21,610 nucleotides of DNA from a virus: the IMG/VR virus record IMGVR_UViG_3300044960_000349, positions 1 through 21,610 of that record. One strand, given 5' to 3'. How positions within the stretch are numbered: position 1 is the first letter of the stretch; every line of letters begins with the position of its first letter. The position numbers and the translations under genes are program-made. Under the pieces are notes generated by a model, which saw only the letters and a list, made by a program, of their open reading frames with translations, ran no database searches and had not been told where the DNA came from. Below are positions 1 through 5,434 of the stretch, in pieces.

Positions 1-545
1 AGCCGCCGGACGTCGTCGGCGGTCGGCGGCTCGCGCCGGGCCCCGGTCGTCCGGAGCCTGGCGAGCGCCGCGGGGTTGTCCGGGATCAGCCGGTCGCGGA
101 CGGCGAGCGAGAGAGCGGTCCGGAGCACGGAGCGCAGGCCGGCGATCGTGTGGGGGCTCCACGGCAGACCGGCGAGGGCCTCCTCGATGTGGCTCGCCCG
201 CAGGTCCGCGAGCCGGATGCGGCCGAGCAGCTCGGAGAGCATCGCGGCGGCGCGGGCATACGTCCCCCACGTCGTATGACGGACCGTCCCGCGTATGATC
301 TCGAGCCACCGCTCCAGCCATTCGGCGAGCGTCGGGCTCGGGCCGACGCTGTAGCCGCGTCGGGCCTGCGCCGCCATCTCAGCGAGCATCGCGAGCGCCT
401 CCTGCCGGGAGCGGGCGAAGCGGGCGCGTCGGATCGGCTTGCCGTCGGGCCGCCAGCCGACGACGACGACCGCCGCCCATGGTCGCCGGCGCCTTCCGCT
501 GGCTCGGTAGACCGTGCCCTCGCCGTTCGCTCTCCGCCGAGGCAT
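1..545 (-). CDS. Tyrosine-type site-specific integrase (3' end beyond window)
   Basis: The reading frame from ATG at 545 runs off the left edge (about 181 residues visible). It begins MPRRRANGEGTVYR, the short basic N-terminal region with a G-E-G-[ST]-[VI]-Y/R signature typical of phage tyrosine integrases. A SAM-like core-binding domain follows, with the motifs TLAEWLERWL, TWGTYARA and LPWSPHTIAGLRSVLRTAL, then RDRLIPDNPA, the usual link into the catalytic domain. The catalytic R-H-R-Y residues lie outside the window, so activity cannot be judged. No clear Shine-Dalgarno site precedes the ATG. The start lies 167 nt inside the upstream excisionase-like gene, so translation may be coupled. The protein would integrate and excise the element at attP/attB; no att site is identifiable here. 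Confidence 0.92.
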   Translation of the reverse strand, partial: MPRRRANGEGTVYRASGRRRRPWAAVVVVGWRPDGKPIRRARFARSRQEALAMLAEMAAQARRGYSVGPSPTLAEWLERWLEIIRGTVRHTTWGTYARAAAMLSELLGRIRLADLRASHIEEALAGLPWSPHTIAGLRSVLRTALSLAVRDRLIPDNPAALARLRTTGARREPPTADDVRR

Positions 546-714
546 GGTCGACAGTGTAGACGAGTCGCTCGACCGCCGCGGCGGGGATCCGCAGGAGCCG
601 GCCGACCCGGACGGCCGGGAGGGAGCCGCCGCGGACGAGGGCGCGGATCGTGTCGTCGGAGACGCCAAGCAACTCGGCGACCTCGGCGGCACTGTATGCG
701 AGCCGCGTCGTCAC
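379..714 (-). CDS. Excisionase-like HTH DNA-binding protein
   Basis: GTG start at 714 overlaps the stop of the upstream gene (GTGA). Residues 5-50 form a MerR/excisionase-type winged helix-turn-helix: YSAAEVAELLGVSDDTIRAL, then a G-S-L-P-A-V-R-V-G-R-L-L-R-I wing and PAAAVERLV. Small proteins with this domain next to an integrase usually act as recombination directionality factors or excisionases. The recognisable domain ends just where the integrase ATG occurs, and the remaining ~56 residues are Arg/Pro-rich and overlap the integrase in another frame. That tail may be readthrough of a stop-poor high-GC sequence rather than selected protein. A MerR-like regulator is the main alternative role. 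Confidence 0.8.
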   Translation of the reverse strand: MTTRLAYSAAEVAELLGVSDDTIRALVRGGSLPAVRVGRLLRIPAAAVERLVYTVDHASAESERRGHGLPSQRKAPATMGGGRRRRLAARRQADPTRPLRPLPAGGARDAR

Positions 715-1190
715 AGCTCCCGCTCCCACCGCACCTTCGGGCCTTCCGGCACTCGCTCTGGGACGAGCCCGAGGGGCATCAGACGGGGCCTGGCTGGGTG
801 CCACTCGGGCGAGCGATCCTGTGTGATGACCGGGCGAAAGCCTGCGGCGCGCAGACTCACTCCTGGCTCGCCGGCCAGCGTGTACGTGATCGCCCGTCTG
901 TATCCGAGCGCTTTCGCCGCTCTGCAGAGCGCGCCGTAGAGCCGGCTGGCGGCGTTCGGTCGCCCGACAAGGACGCAGCAGCGGCTGATCTCGATCGTCC
1001 ATCCGTCGTCGAGCGGTCTCGCCACGGGCCGACCGGCGATCGCGACCCCGACGAGCGCGCCGCTCTCGTCCTCGAGACCGACGCCGAACCGCCAGATTCG
1101 CCCAACGCGGTTCGCGTGGCGGTGGTGTGCGGCGACGAAGGCGCGGGCCTCGTCGAGGGTCACCGGTCGGAGTCTCATCGTGACGGTCAT
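711..1190 (-). CDS. XF1762-family (GNAT-like) phage protein
   Basis: The product of about 159 residues matches my memory of the phage-associated XF1762 family: MRLRPVTLDEARAFVAAHHR, a GVAIAGRPVARPLDDG segment, CCVLVGRPNAASRLYGALCR, and a C-terminal GYRRAITYTLAGEPGVSLRA with a GF end. The GRPxxRxLDDG segment and the small-residue-rich helix before LGY resemble an N-acetyltransferase fold. The substrate is unknown. ATG at 1190 overlaps the upstream stop (ATGA). An alternative ATG at 1178 begins exactly at the family's usual N terminus and has GAGGGA 11 nt upstream, so the true start may be four codons shorter. It sits between the small-gene cluster and the excisionase-like gene. Confidence 0.8.
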   Translation of the reverse strand: MTVTMRLRPVTLDEARAFVAAHHRHANRVGRIWRFGVGLEDESGALVGVAIAGRPVARPLDDGWTIEISRCCVLVGRPNAASRLYGALCRAAKALGYRRAITYTLAGEPGVSLRAAGFRPVITQDRSPEWHPARPRLMPLGLVPERVPEGPKVRWEREL

Positions 1191-1342
1191 CCCTCGGGCC
1201 CCCAGTAGCGCTCGAAGCAGGGCACGCAATCCGGCGACGCGGCGCAGACGATGTGGCAGCGCCGGCGGCCCTCGGAGACGGCCACGACCCACGATGGGAA
1301 CGGCCAGCGCCCCCGCAGCTTCGGGCCGATCCCGAGCCTCAC
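1187..1342 (-). CDS. Small Cys-rich hypothetical protein (51 aa)
   Basis: Both ends fit the operon's overlap pattern: GTG at 1342 overlaps the upstream stop (GTGA), and its TGA overlaps the downstream ATG (ATGA). The 51-residue product has a basic/aromatic first half (KLRGRWPFPSWVVAV) and a C-terminal C-H-I-V-C ... C-V-P-C cluster that could bind one zinc ion. No family was recognised. A short DNA- or RNA-binding zinc protein is a reasonable inference, not a demonstrated function. Confidence 0.6.
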   Translation of the reverse strand: MRLGIGPKLRGRWPFPSWVVAVSEGRRRCHIVCAASPDCVPCFERYWGPEG

Positions 1343-1539
1343 CGCGTCACCTCCCGGACCGGCCAGCGGATCGGCTGGCCGCCCTCGGCGACGAGAGCGC
1401 GCTGGAGCAGGACGCGGGCGCCGGCGAGCTCCCAGTCAGTCGCCGTCCACGGCCGACGGCGGAGCCAGCGGTCGATCTCCGCGAGCCTGCGGGCGTAGTA
1501 GTCTCGGGCCGCAGCGCCCGGGTCTGACTGGCCATTCAT
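1339..1539 (-). CDS. Hypothetical protein (66 aa)
   Basis: ATG at 1539 opens a 66-residue frame ending in TGA overlapping the next GTG. The product begins MNGQSDPGAAARDYYARRLA and continues EIDRWLRRRPWTATDW, then ELAGARVLLQRALVAEGG. It looks like a compact soluble three-helix protein with acidic and basic faces. No catalytic motif, membrane segment or family was recognised. The start overlaps the 3' end of the upstream gene by 4 nt, which supports the call. Confidence 0.6.
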   Translation of the reverse strand: MNGQSDPGAAARDYYARRLAEIDRWLRRRPWTATDWELAGARVLLQRALVAEGGQPIRWPVREVTR

Positions 1540-1829
1540 GGCTCGAGGAGTCGCAGTTGCGCTGGGGCCGACTCTGCCTGCGCCGGCCCCAGCTCCAGCG
1601 ACACGGAGGCGCGCCGCCTCCGAGGCGCCACGACCCCAGCACGCGGCGCCCTGGTCGATCCCGGGCTGACCCGGACGACCGGGGCGCCGTCGCCCCACGG
1701 CTCCGGCAGCTCGGTCGTGGCGTAGACGGCGCGGCCGACGTGTCGAGCGTGCGGGCAGAACCAGCGCCCCGACGGCAGGTCGAGGAGCCGGCCGTGGTTC
1801 TGGTCCTGGAGGCAGGGCGGGCCGATCAT
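1536..1829 (-). CDS. Hypothetical protein with Cys/His N terminus (97 aa)
   Basis: ATG at 1829 overlaps the upstream TGA (ATGA). The 97-residue protein has a folded-looking N-terminal half: MIGPPCLQDQNHGRLLDLPS, then RWFCPHARHVGR and AVYATTELPE. It contains C6, H12, C25 and H27/H30, a possible zinc site. The second half (PVVRVSPGSTRAPR onward) is Pro/Arg/Ala-rich and probably disordered. The opening resembles short phage proteins that read as a zinc-binding 'printed form' domain, but I cannot assign a family. Confidence 0.6.
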   Translation of the reverse strand: MIGPPCLQDQNHGRLLDLPSGRWFCPHARHVGRAVYATTELPEPWGDGAPVVRVSPGSTRAPRAGVVAPRRRRASVSLELGPAQAESAPAQLRLLEP

Positions 1830-2161
1830 CGCTGCGCGTTGGCTTCGGCCGACCACATCCTGACCAGGGTGTCGATGATCTCGACGGCAGCCGGGAACTC
1901 GACACACCGGGCCCTCACCGTCTCGCCGGTGTGCGGCCCGAAGGCGTCGATCCACCAGCCGCCCTCGTCTGGGCGAGTCCTCACATCCCAGAGCGGCGCA
2001 GCACTGCGGTCGACCCAGTAGAGCGACGAGTCTCGAAGCTGCGGAACCGGCAGCCACGGCACCCCCAGCTTCCTGGCCATGCGCAGCAGCTCACCTTCGC
2101 TAGCACCCTCGAGCTCAACGAAGAGGGCTTCCCATGCGGCTTCATTTTCGTCCCAGCTCAT
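1826..2161 (-). CDS. Hypothetical protein (111 aa)
   Basis: ATG at 2161 shares its A with the upstream TGA (TGATG). The 111-residue protein is acidic with a Trp-rich middle: MSWDENEAAWEALFVELEGA, then LGVPWLPVPQL, LYWVDRSAAPLWDV, DEGGWWIDAFGPHTGETV and a final helical VEIIDTLVRMW. The pattern suggests a small alpha/beta domain. No known family, signal peptide or membrane segment is visible. It ends in an ATGA overlap, consistent with co-translation along this operon. Confidence 0.65.
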   Translation of the reverse strand: MSWDENEAAWEALFVELEGASEGELLRMARKLGVPWLPVPQLRDSSLYWVDRSAAPLWDVRTRPDEGGWWIDAFGPHTGETVRARCVEFPAAVEIIDTLVRMWSAEANAQR

Positions 2162-2568
2162 CACCCACCTCCATGGAGCGCCGCCCAGTCCTCGAGCGGC
2201 ACGCAGACGAGTACGCGCCGGCGCCGGCCCGGGCCCGGCGCATCGGCGATCACGACAGCCCGCGTCTGACCGGCCGGGGCCGGCGGCAGGGCATCCCAGA
2301 TCCAATCGGGGAAGCGGCGTCGGACCTTCGACTGGACGACGAGCCAGTCGGACGTCAGGTCCTCGGGGCCGCCGTACTGGCCGACGCGGACGAGCCCGAG
2401 CTTCCGGGCCAGCTCGCGCTCGAAGTCATTGCCGCGGCGGCGGGCGGAGCGTCCACGAGCCGCCGCCGGCTCGGAGCGCTCGCGGTTGCAGCGTTCGCAG
2501 CGGGTCCGGACCCCGTCGGAGACCCAGACATGGCGGCGGCAGCGGCGGGGGAAGACGAGATCGGTCAT
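2161..2568 (-). CDS. PDDEXK-type nuclease, Holliday-junction-resolvase-like
   Basis: The 135-residue product has two parts. Residues 10-27 carry C-x2-H and C-E-R-C pairs (a zinc knuckle). Residues 45-130 resemble phage resolvase/VRR-NUC-like PDDEXK proteins: RRGNDFERELARKLG (E50), GGPEDLTSDW (D70 or D74), then LVVQSKVRR (Q-S-K at 79-81), followed by an alternating RAVVIADAPG and RVLVCVPLEDW strand pair. The E...D...Q/E-x-K constellation is the expected metal site. In a phage this would cut branched recombination or replication intermediates before packaging. The nuclease class is inferred from motifs; the exact substrate is unknown. ATG at 2568 overlaps the upstream stop. Confidence 0.72.
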   Translation of the reverse strand: MTDLVFPRRCRRHVWVSDGVRTRCERCNRERSEPAAARGRSARRRGNDFERELARKLGLVRVGQYGGPEDLTSDWLVVQSKVRRRFPDWIWDALPPAPAGQTRAVVIADAPGPGRRRRVLVCVPLEDWAALHGGG

Positions 2569-2873
2569 GGACGGCTCCGACGGAGAACGCCACCGCGCAG
2601 CTCGTGGCGGGTCCCTCGGCCGGCTTCTAGGTCCCGCTCAGCCTGGCGAAGGTCCTCGTTGAAGCCGGGAAGGGATTCGAGCCGATCCCAAAGCGCCGCC
2701 GACCACCGGAGATGCTGCTCGGTCAGGTTGTGCCGGAGGACGGCGTCCCGGATCATCCCCGGCGTCCCCTTCGAGGCGAGGATCCAGCCGCCGCACGCGC
2801 AGGGAGCTCGTCGAGGGCAGATGCAGGGGTTGGCACCGCACCAGTGGCAGAGGGTCTCGACGAAATCGGTCAT
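2565..2873 (-). CDS. Zinc-ribbon-like hypothetical protein (102 aa)
   Basis: ATG at 2873 overlaps the upstream TGA, and its own TGA overlaps the nuclease start. The N terminus holds six cysteines in about 20 residues: C-H-W-C, then C-I-C and C-A-C-G-G-W, likely one or two zinc sites. The remainder is helical: a GMIRDAVLRHNLTEQHL segment, WSAALWDRLESLPGF, then a charged C-terminal coil. No family recognised. The position suggests a DNA-metabolism accessory role, which is inference only. Confidence 0.62.
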   Translation of the reverse strand: MTDFVETLCHWCGANPCICPRRAPCACGGWILASKGTPGMIRDAVLRHNLTEQHLRWSAALWDRLESLPGFNEDLRQAERDLEAGRGTRHELRGGVLRRSRP

Positions 2874-3094
2874 GGCCGGCGTCTCCGCTCGACGATCCGC
2901 GGCTTCTCCCGCGTCCCGTTCCGGGGAGCCCAGAGCGTGACGATCCAGTCGCCGATCTCGACGTCGGCGAACGTGCCGTCGAGGACGCGGCGGCGCCAGC
3001 GGTACGCGGTCCGGAGCGAGACGCCGCAGGCGACCGCGATCGCTCGTGGCTTCCAGCCGTTGCGGATGCGGAGCCGGACCCAGGGGTCGATCAC
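2870..3094 (-). CDS. Small helix-turn-helix protein (74 aa)
   Basis: GTG at 3094 overlaps the upstream stop and TGA overlaps the next ATG. Residues 5-40 read WVRLRIRNGWKPRAIAVACG then VSLRTAYRWRRRVLDG: a first helix, a G-x-x-x-x turn and a basic recognition helix, as in short resolvase- or transposase-type HTH domains. The C terminus is strongly basic (ERRRRP). It lies directly downstream of the replication initiator and could be a regulator or replication accessory. The start has no separate strong Shine-Dalgarno site; coupling to the upstream gene is likely. Confidence 0.65.
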   Translation of the reverse strand: MIDPWVRLRIRNGWKPRAIAVACGVSLRTAYRWRRRVLDGTFADVEIGDWIVTLWAPRNGTREKPRIVERRRRP

Positions 3095-3621
3095 GGCTCG
3101 TCCTCCGGGGCTACCCCGAGGGCGGCCATCCGCGCCCGGAACTCCGAAGTTTTTTGACGCGGGCCCCCTATATGTTCCGTTCCGTTACGTTCCGTTACTA
3201 GTTCCGTTACGTTACTATGCGGACTTTTCGTCACTTCTCGGGAAGTTCCGGATCGGTCCAGATCTTCCCGTACCGGTCCAGCACCGCAGCGTGTGGCGTG
3301 CTCGGACCTGACCCAGTACGACCTCTTGCCGCCGACCCGCTGGTAGCGCTCCATCGTCGGGATGTGCGAGTGCCCGCAGTCGTGGCGGACAACGCGGCCG
3401 GCAGCGGCGAGGGACTCGAGGGCGGAGCGGATCATCCGCTCGCGCCGTGCTCGCGGCTCGTAGCCGAGGAGGGAGAGGGCGATCTCCGGGATCGACTCGC
3501 GGAACCATCCCGCGTCGTCGGCGACCTGCCAAAGGCCGATGTAGACCAGCCGCGTCTCGACCGGCAGGCCGGCGATCACGGCATCGGTCCAGAACGCCGG
3601 GGTGATCTGCCGGATCCGCAT
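3091..3621 (-). CDS. Phage replication initiator, winged-helix (O/DnaD-N-like)
   Basis: The 176-residue protein starts MRIRQITPAFWTDAVIAGLP, matching the N terminus of many phage replisome-organiser proteins (R-x-I-x-P-x-F-W-x-D). Then come VETRLVYIGLWQVADDAGWF, a helix-rich middle and a C-terminal GRVVRHDCGHSHIPTMERYQ wing ending in RSYWVRSEH. Residues 1-110 fit a winged helix that would bind origin DNA. The C-terminal third is low-complexity and encoded by the pentamer repeats at 3174-3215, so the origin may lie within the gene, as in lambda O. GGAGG lies 6 nt before ATG 3621, inside a palindrome. No helicase or helicase loader is visible in the window, so host machinery is probably recruited. 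Confidence 0.7.
   Translation of the reverse strand: MRIRQITPAFWTDAVIAGLPVETRLVYIGLWQVADDAGWFRESIPEIALSLLGYEPRARRERMIRSALESLAAAGRVVRHDCGHSHIPTMERYQRVGGKRSYWVRSEHATRCGAGPVREDLDRSGTSREVTKSPHSNVTELVTERNGTEHIGGPRQKTSEFRARMAALGVAPEDEP
3174..3215 (+). repeat. Iteron-like GTTMC pentamer array, candidate origin of replication
   Basis: Eight GTTCC/GTTAC pentamers stand in tandem, split 5+3 by a TA dinucleotide. They form three perfect copies of GTTCCGTTAC at 3179-3188, 3189-3198 and 3201-3210. A GTTCC half-unit is at 3174-3178 and a GTTAC at 3211-3215. The stretch and its flanks (T-run at 3150-3155, TTTT further right) are clearly AT-richer than the ~70% GC surroundings. It is inside the replication-initiator gene, which suggests iterons bound by that protein. 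Coding repeats of no regulatory role are the alternative. Confidence 0.6.
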
Positions 3622-3633
3622 CGGAGGCCTCCG
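3622..3633 (-). promoter_or_regulatory. Palindromic ribosome-binding site of the replication initiator
   Basis: CGGAGGCCTCCG is a perfect 12-bp palindrome immediately upstream of the initiator ATG (3621). On the minus strand its GGAGG is the Shine-Dalgarno site, with 6 nt spacing. The CCTCC half is complementary to it, and is itself like the anti-SD sequence of 16S rRNA. Pairing between two transcripts, or protein binding to the palindrome, could lower initiator translation. Intramolecular folding is unlikely because there is no loop. Confidence 0.4.
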
Positions 3634-3675
3634 AACTACTCAGTACGTTGAGGAAGATTGCTCACTTCGCGCCAC

Positions 3676-3733
3676 GTCTGGGCCTGGCCACAGGCGTTCC
3701 GGATCGCATCTGATTGACCGGCCAGGCCCAGAC
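3676..3733 (-). repeat. 30-nt-loop hairpin, copy A
   Basis: Perfect 14-bp inverted repeat: GTCTGGGCCTGGCC at 3676-3689 and its complement at 3720-3733, with a loop of 30 nt (3690-3719). On the + strand the loop starts with A, has GGatcGCA at positions 12-19 and ends with C. The stem is closed by GCC/GGC. It lies downstream (in transcription) of the IS110-like gene, 4 nt from copy B, and before the replication initiator. Confidence 0.85.
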
Positions 3734-3737
3734 ATCG

Positions 3738-3797
3738 CGGACGGACCACGCCACGAGGTCCTTCGATCTCACCAGGTCCGTCGGCGTGGTCCGTCCG
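3738..3797 (-). repeat. 30-nt-loop hairpin, copy B
   Basis: Perfect 15-bp inverted repeat (CGGACGGACCACGCC at 3738-3752, complement at 3783-3797) around a 30-nt loop (3753-3782). On the + strand the loop begins with A, carries tCGatctCA at positions 11-19 and ends with C. It begins 1 nt after the stop codon of the IS110-like gene in the direction of transcription, so it could act in that gene's 3' end. There is no T-tract after it, so a plain intrinsic terminator is unlikely. Confidence 0.85.
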
Positions 3798-3798
3798 T

Positions 3799-4536
3799 TC
3801 ATGCCGCGGCCACCGCGTCGACAGTGCGCGCCTTCCAGGCGATGAGCAGGTCACCGAGGAAGGCCTTTGCCACGATGACGCGACCGCGGCGGTGGATGCG
3901 GAGGGCCGAGCCAGCGGATGTATCGCTCTCACGAACGGATTCGGCTCGGCTCATCCGCTCCCGATAGGCGTCGTAGATGCCGCGGTACGGCTGGATGCGG
4001 TGCATGATCAGCTGGTCCGCGATGCCCTTCGGCATGAGGAGCGCCGTCTTCAGGTCTGGCCGGTAGGTGGCCTGGTGACCGCGGCGGCGATGCAGAAGCC
4101 GGCCGTCGGGGCCGGGAATGAGACCGGCGTAGTGCCAGAGCGATCGAACGCCGGTTCCGGGGCGAACCGGCCCGAGCGGTGCACCGCAGGGCATTCCATG
4201 GTCGCAGACGTCGTCGCCATCGCCCCAGATCTCGGCAGGACACGCCTCGCCGTCGTACCGTGAGCTGACGTGATGACCATTCCGACAGAGCCGTCCCGGA
4301 AAGCGCCATGGGTCGCGGATGATCGCGATTACCCTGGCGACCTGGACGCCGCGGATCGGCAGCCAGTCGTAGAGCGGATGGGCTCGCAGCTCCCGGTCGA
4401 TGTACCGCTCCATGTTGTCCTCGATCTTCCGAAGTTCGGCCTCCACCTGGACGAGACCGCGCTGGCCCGCCGAGATCCGCGCCTGCTCGACGTCCCGGTG
4501 GGACGCGACCAGCAGTAGAAGCGGCGACGCGTTCAT
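3799..4536 (-). CDS. Stand-alone IS110-type C-terminal (transposase_20-like) domain protein
   Basis: The 245-residue protein starts at ATG 4536, overlapping the upstream stop (ATGA). Residues 25-50 form a charged helix. Residues 59-80 (LPIRGVQVARVIAII, then DPWRF) match the helix-hairpin-helix opening of the IS110 C-terminal domain. LWHYAGLIPG at 133-142, a basic RRRGHQATYRPDLKTALL segment, PYRGIYDAYRERM and the closing HRRGRVIVAKAFLGDLLIAW also fit that family. A Cys/His insert (C84, H88, C99, C111, H113, C117) may bind zinc. The N-terminal DEDD/RuvC-like catalytic half of real IS110 recombinases is absent, and the GL-x-P region has no serine, so it is probably not an active transposase. It may be a nucleic-acid-binding phage protein. 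Hairpins flank its two-gene cassette. Confidence 0.6.
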   Translation of the reverse strand: MNASPLLLLVASHRDVEQARISAGQRGLVQVEAELRKIEDNMERYIDRELRAHPLYDWLPIRGVQVARVIAIIRDPWRFPGRLCRNGHHVSSRYDGEACPAEIWGDGDDVCDHGMPCGAPLGPVRPGTGVRSLWHYAGLIPGPDGRLLHRRRGHQATYRPDLKTALLMPKGIADQLIMHRIQPYRGIYDAYRERMSRAESVRESDTSAGSALRIHRRGRVIVAKAFLGDLLIAWKARTVDAVAAA

Positions 4537-5075
4537 GCCTGCGCCTCCACGACCACGTCGTTCAGCTCGCGCTTCGCATCGTCCGGCAGCTCCTCGGTCA
4601 GATCGACGCCGTGCTTGCCGAGGAGCGCGAGCGCCGTATCGCACATGGTTACCCGGCACGTCCAGCCGGCGACCTGCGCGACGGACTTCGACCGCAGCGC
4701 TCTCCAATCCTCCGGTGTGAAGTACGCGAGCGGCTTCTGCCGGCCGTCGGCGCCTTCGTAGAACGTGGTGTAGAGCCGGGTGTACGAACTCGGGGCGGTC
4801 CCTCGGCGGTTGACCCAGGCGTTGCGTCCGCTCCGGACCTTCGGCTCCTCCTCCTCCGTCTGCTCCGGCAGACCACGCGAGCGGTGCAGGGTATCGGAGA
4901 CGACCTTCGCCGCTCCGATCCTCGCCAGCTCCTCGAGGCTCGCCGGATCGAGCGACCGCCTGGCGAACCAATCCCGGACCGCCTGATCGATCGAGACGTG
5001 CGCCTCGACGATTTCCTCCATCACCTCGGCGACCATCTCATCGATCGTCGCCAGCTTCGTTGCTACGATTGCCAT
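4533..5075 (-). CDS. Hypothetical phage protein, first gene of hairpin-flanked cassette (180 aa)
   Basis: ATG at 5075 follows a strong Shine-Dalgarno site (AAAGGAG, 5082-5088, 6 nt spacing), so translation starts anew here after the non-coding hairpin region. The N-terminal ~60 residues are helical and acidic (IDEMVAEVMEEIVEAHVS). A polyacidic linker (QTEEEEP) follows, then a domain with SYTRLYTTFYEGADGRQKPL and AYFTPEDWRALRSKSVAQVA, and a C-terminal LALLGKHGVDLTEELP helix pair. No family was recognised and no catalytic motif is evident. It is translationally coupled to the IS110-like gene, so the two may work together. Confidence 0.75.
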   Translation of the reverse strand: MAIVATKLATIDEMVAEVMEEIVEAHVSIDQAVRDWFARRSLDPASLEELARIGAAKVVSDTLHRSRGLPEQTEEEEPKVRSGRNAWVNRRGTAPSSYTRLYTTFYEGADGRQKPLAYFTPEDWRALRSKSVAQVAGWTCRVTMCDTALALLGKHGVDLTEELPDDAKRELNDVVVEAQA

Positions 5076-5095
5076 CGTTCGCTCCTTTCATGTTC

Positions 5096-5153
5096 CCGGC
5101 GGCCGAGCCACTGCGAATATCGCTCGCAATCGCGCAATCGGCTCGGCCGCCGG
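5096..5153 (-). repeat. 30-nt-loop hairpin, copy 1
   Basis: Perfect 14-bp inverted repeat (CCGGCGGCCGAGCC at 5096-5109, complement at 5140-5153) with a 30-nt loop. On the + strand the loop starts with A, carries tCGctcGCA at positions 11-19 and ends with C; GCC/GGC closes it. It is 7 nt upstream of the Shine-Dalgarno site of the cassette's first gene, so folding could influence its translation. Confidence 0.87.
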
Positions 5154-5181
5154 CTGTCGTGGGCTCCTGGAGCCCGCATCT

Positions 5182-5238
5182 GGCGGGGGACGGCCATTTG
5201 ACGGCTCGGACACACTCGTTCGCCCGGCCGTCCCCGCC
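5182..5238 (-). repeat. 30-nt-loop hairpin, copy 2
   Basis: GGCGGGGGACGGCC (5182-5195) faces GGCCGTCCCCGCC (5226-5238): 13 bp with one bulged base in the G-run. The loop is 30 nt, begins with A, holds tCGgacaCA at positions 11-19 and ends with C on the + strand. GCC/GGC closes it as in the other copies. Confidence 0.83.
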
Positions 5239-5305
5239 GAACCACGCCACGCCCTCGGCGCGGTCGTCAATCATCTACCCGCGATGTGCTGCCCTCCTTT
5301 CCGGG

Positions 5306-5359
5306 CGAGCCCGCGCCACATAGGCTCTCGATCGCACGGCTGCATCCGACGCGGGCTCG
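5306..5359 (-). repeat. 30-nt-loop hairpin, copy 3
   Basis: CGAGCCCGCGCC (5306-5317) faces GACGCGGGCTCG (5348-5359). There are 11 Watson-Crick pairs plus one C/A mismatch on the + strand, which is a G-U pair in the leftward transcript. The 30-nt loop begins with A, holds tCGatcGCA at positions 11-19 and ends with C. Confidence 0.83.
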
Positions 5360-5364
5360 ATGGG

Positions 5365-5418
5365 CCGGATCGCGCCATCCTCGACCTCGATTGCACCGTA
5401 TCCGTCGGCGCGATCCGG
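5365..5418 (-). repeat. 30-nt-loop hairpin, copy 4
   Basis: Perfect 12-bp inverted repeat: CCGGATCGCGCC at 5365-5376 and its complement at 5407-5418, with a 30-nt loop. The loop begins with A, holds tCGattGCA at positions 11-19 and ends with C. It lies 5 nt from copy 3. Confidence 0.87.
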
Positions 5419-5434
5419 CGCAGAGGCACACTGC

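Noticed and set aside
3676-3797. Hairpins A and B as simple intrinsic terminators of the cassette
   Set aside because: Loops of 30 nt and no T-run after either stem; both belong to the same family as five hairpins upstream of the cassette.
3799-4536. A complete IS110-family insertion sequence
   Set aside because: The catalytic DEDD half is absent, the gene is translationally coupled to its phage neighbour, and no element ends or target-site boundaries are visible.
3799-4971. Longer 390-codon version of the IS110-like gene
   Set aside because: The extra N-terminal part is antisense-like, Arg/Gly-rich and overlaps the 180-residue gene; the ATGA junction at 4533-4536 marks the true start.
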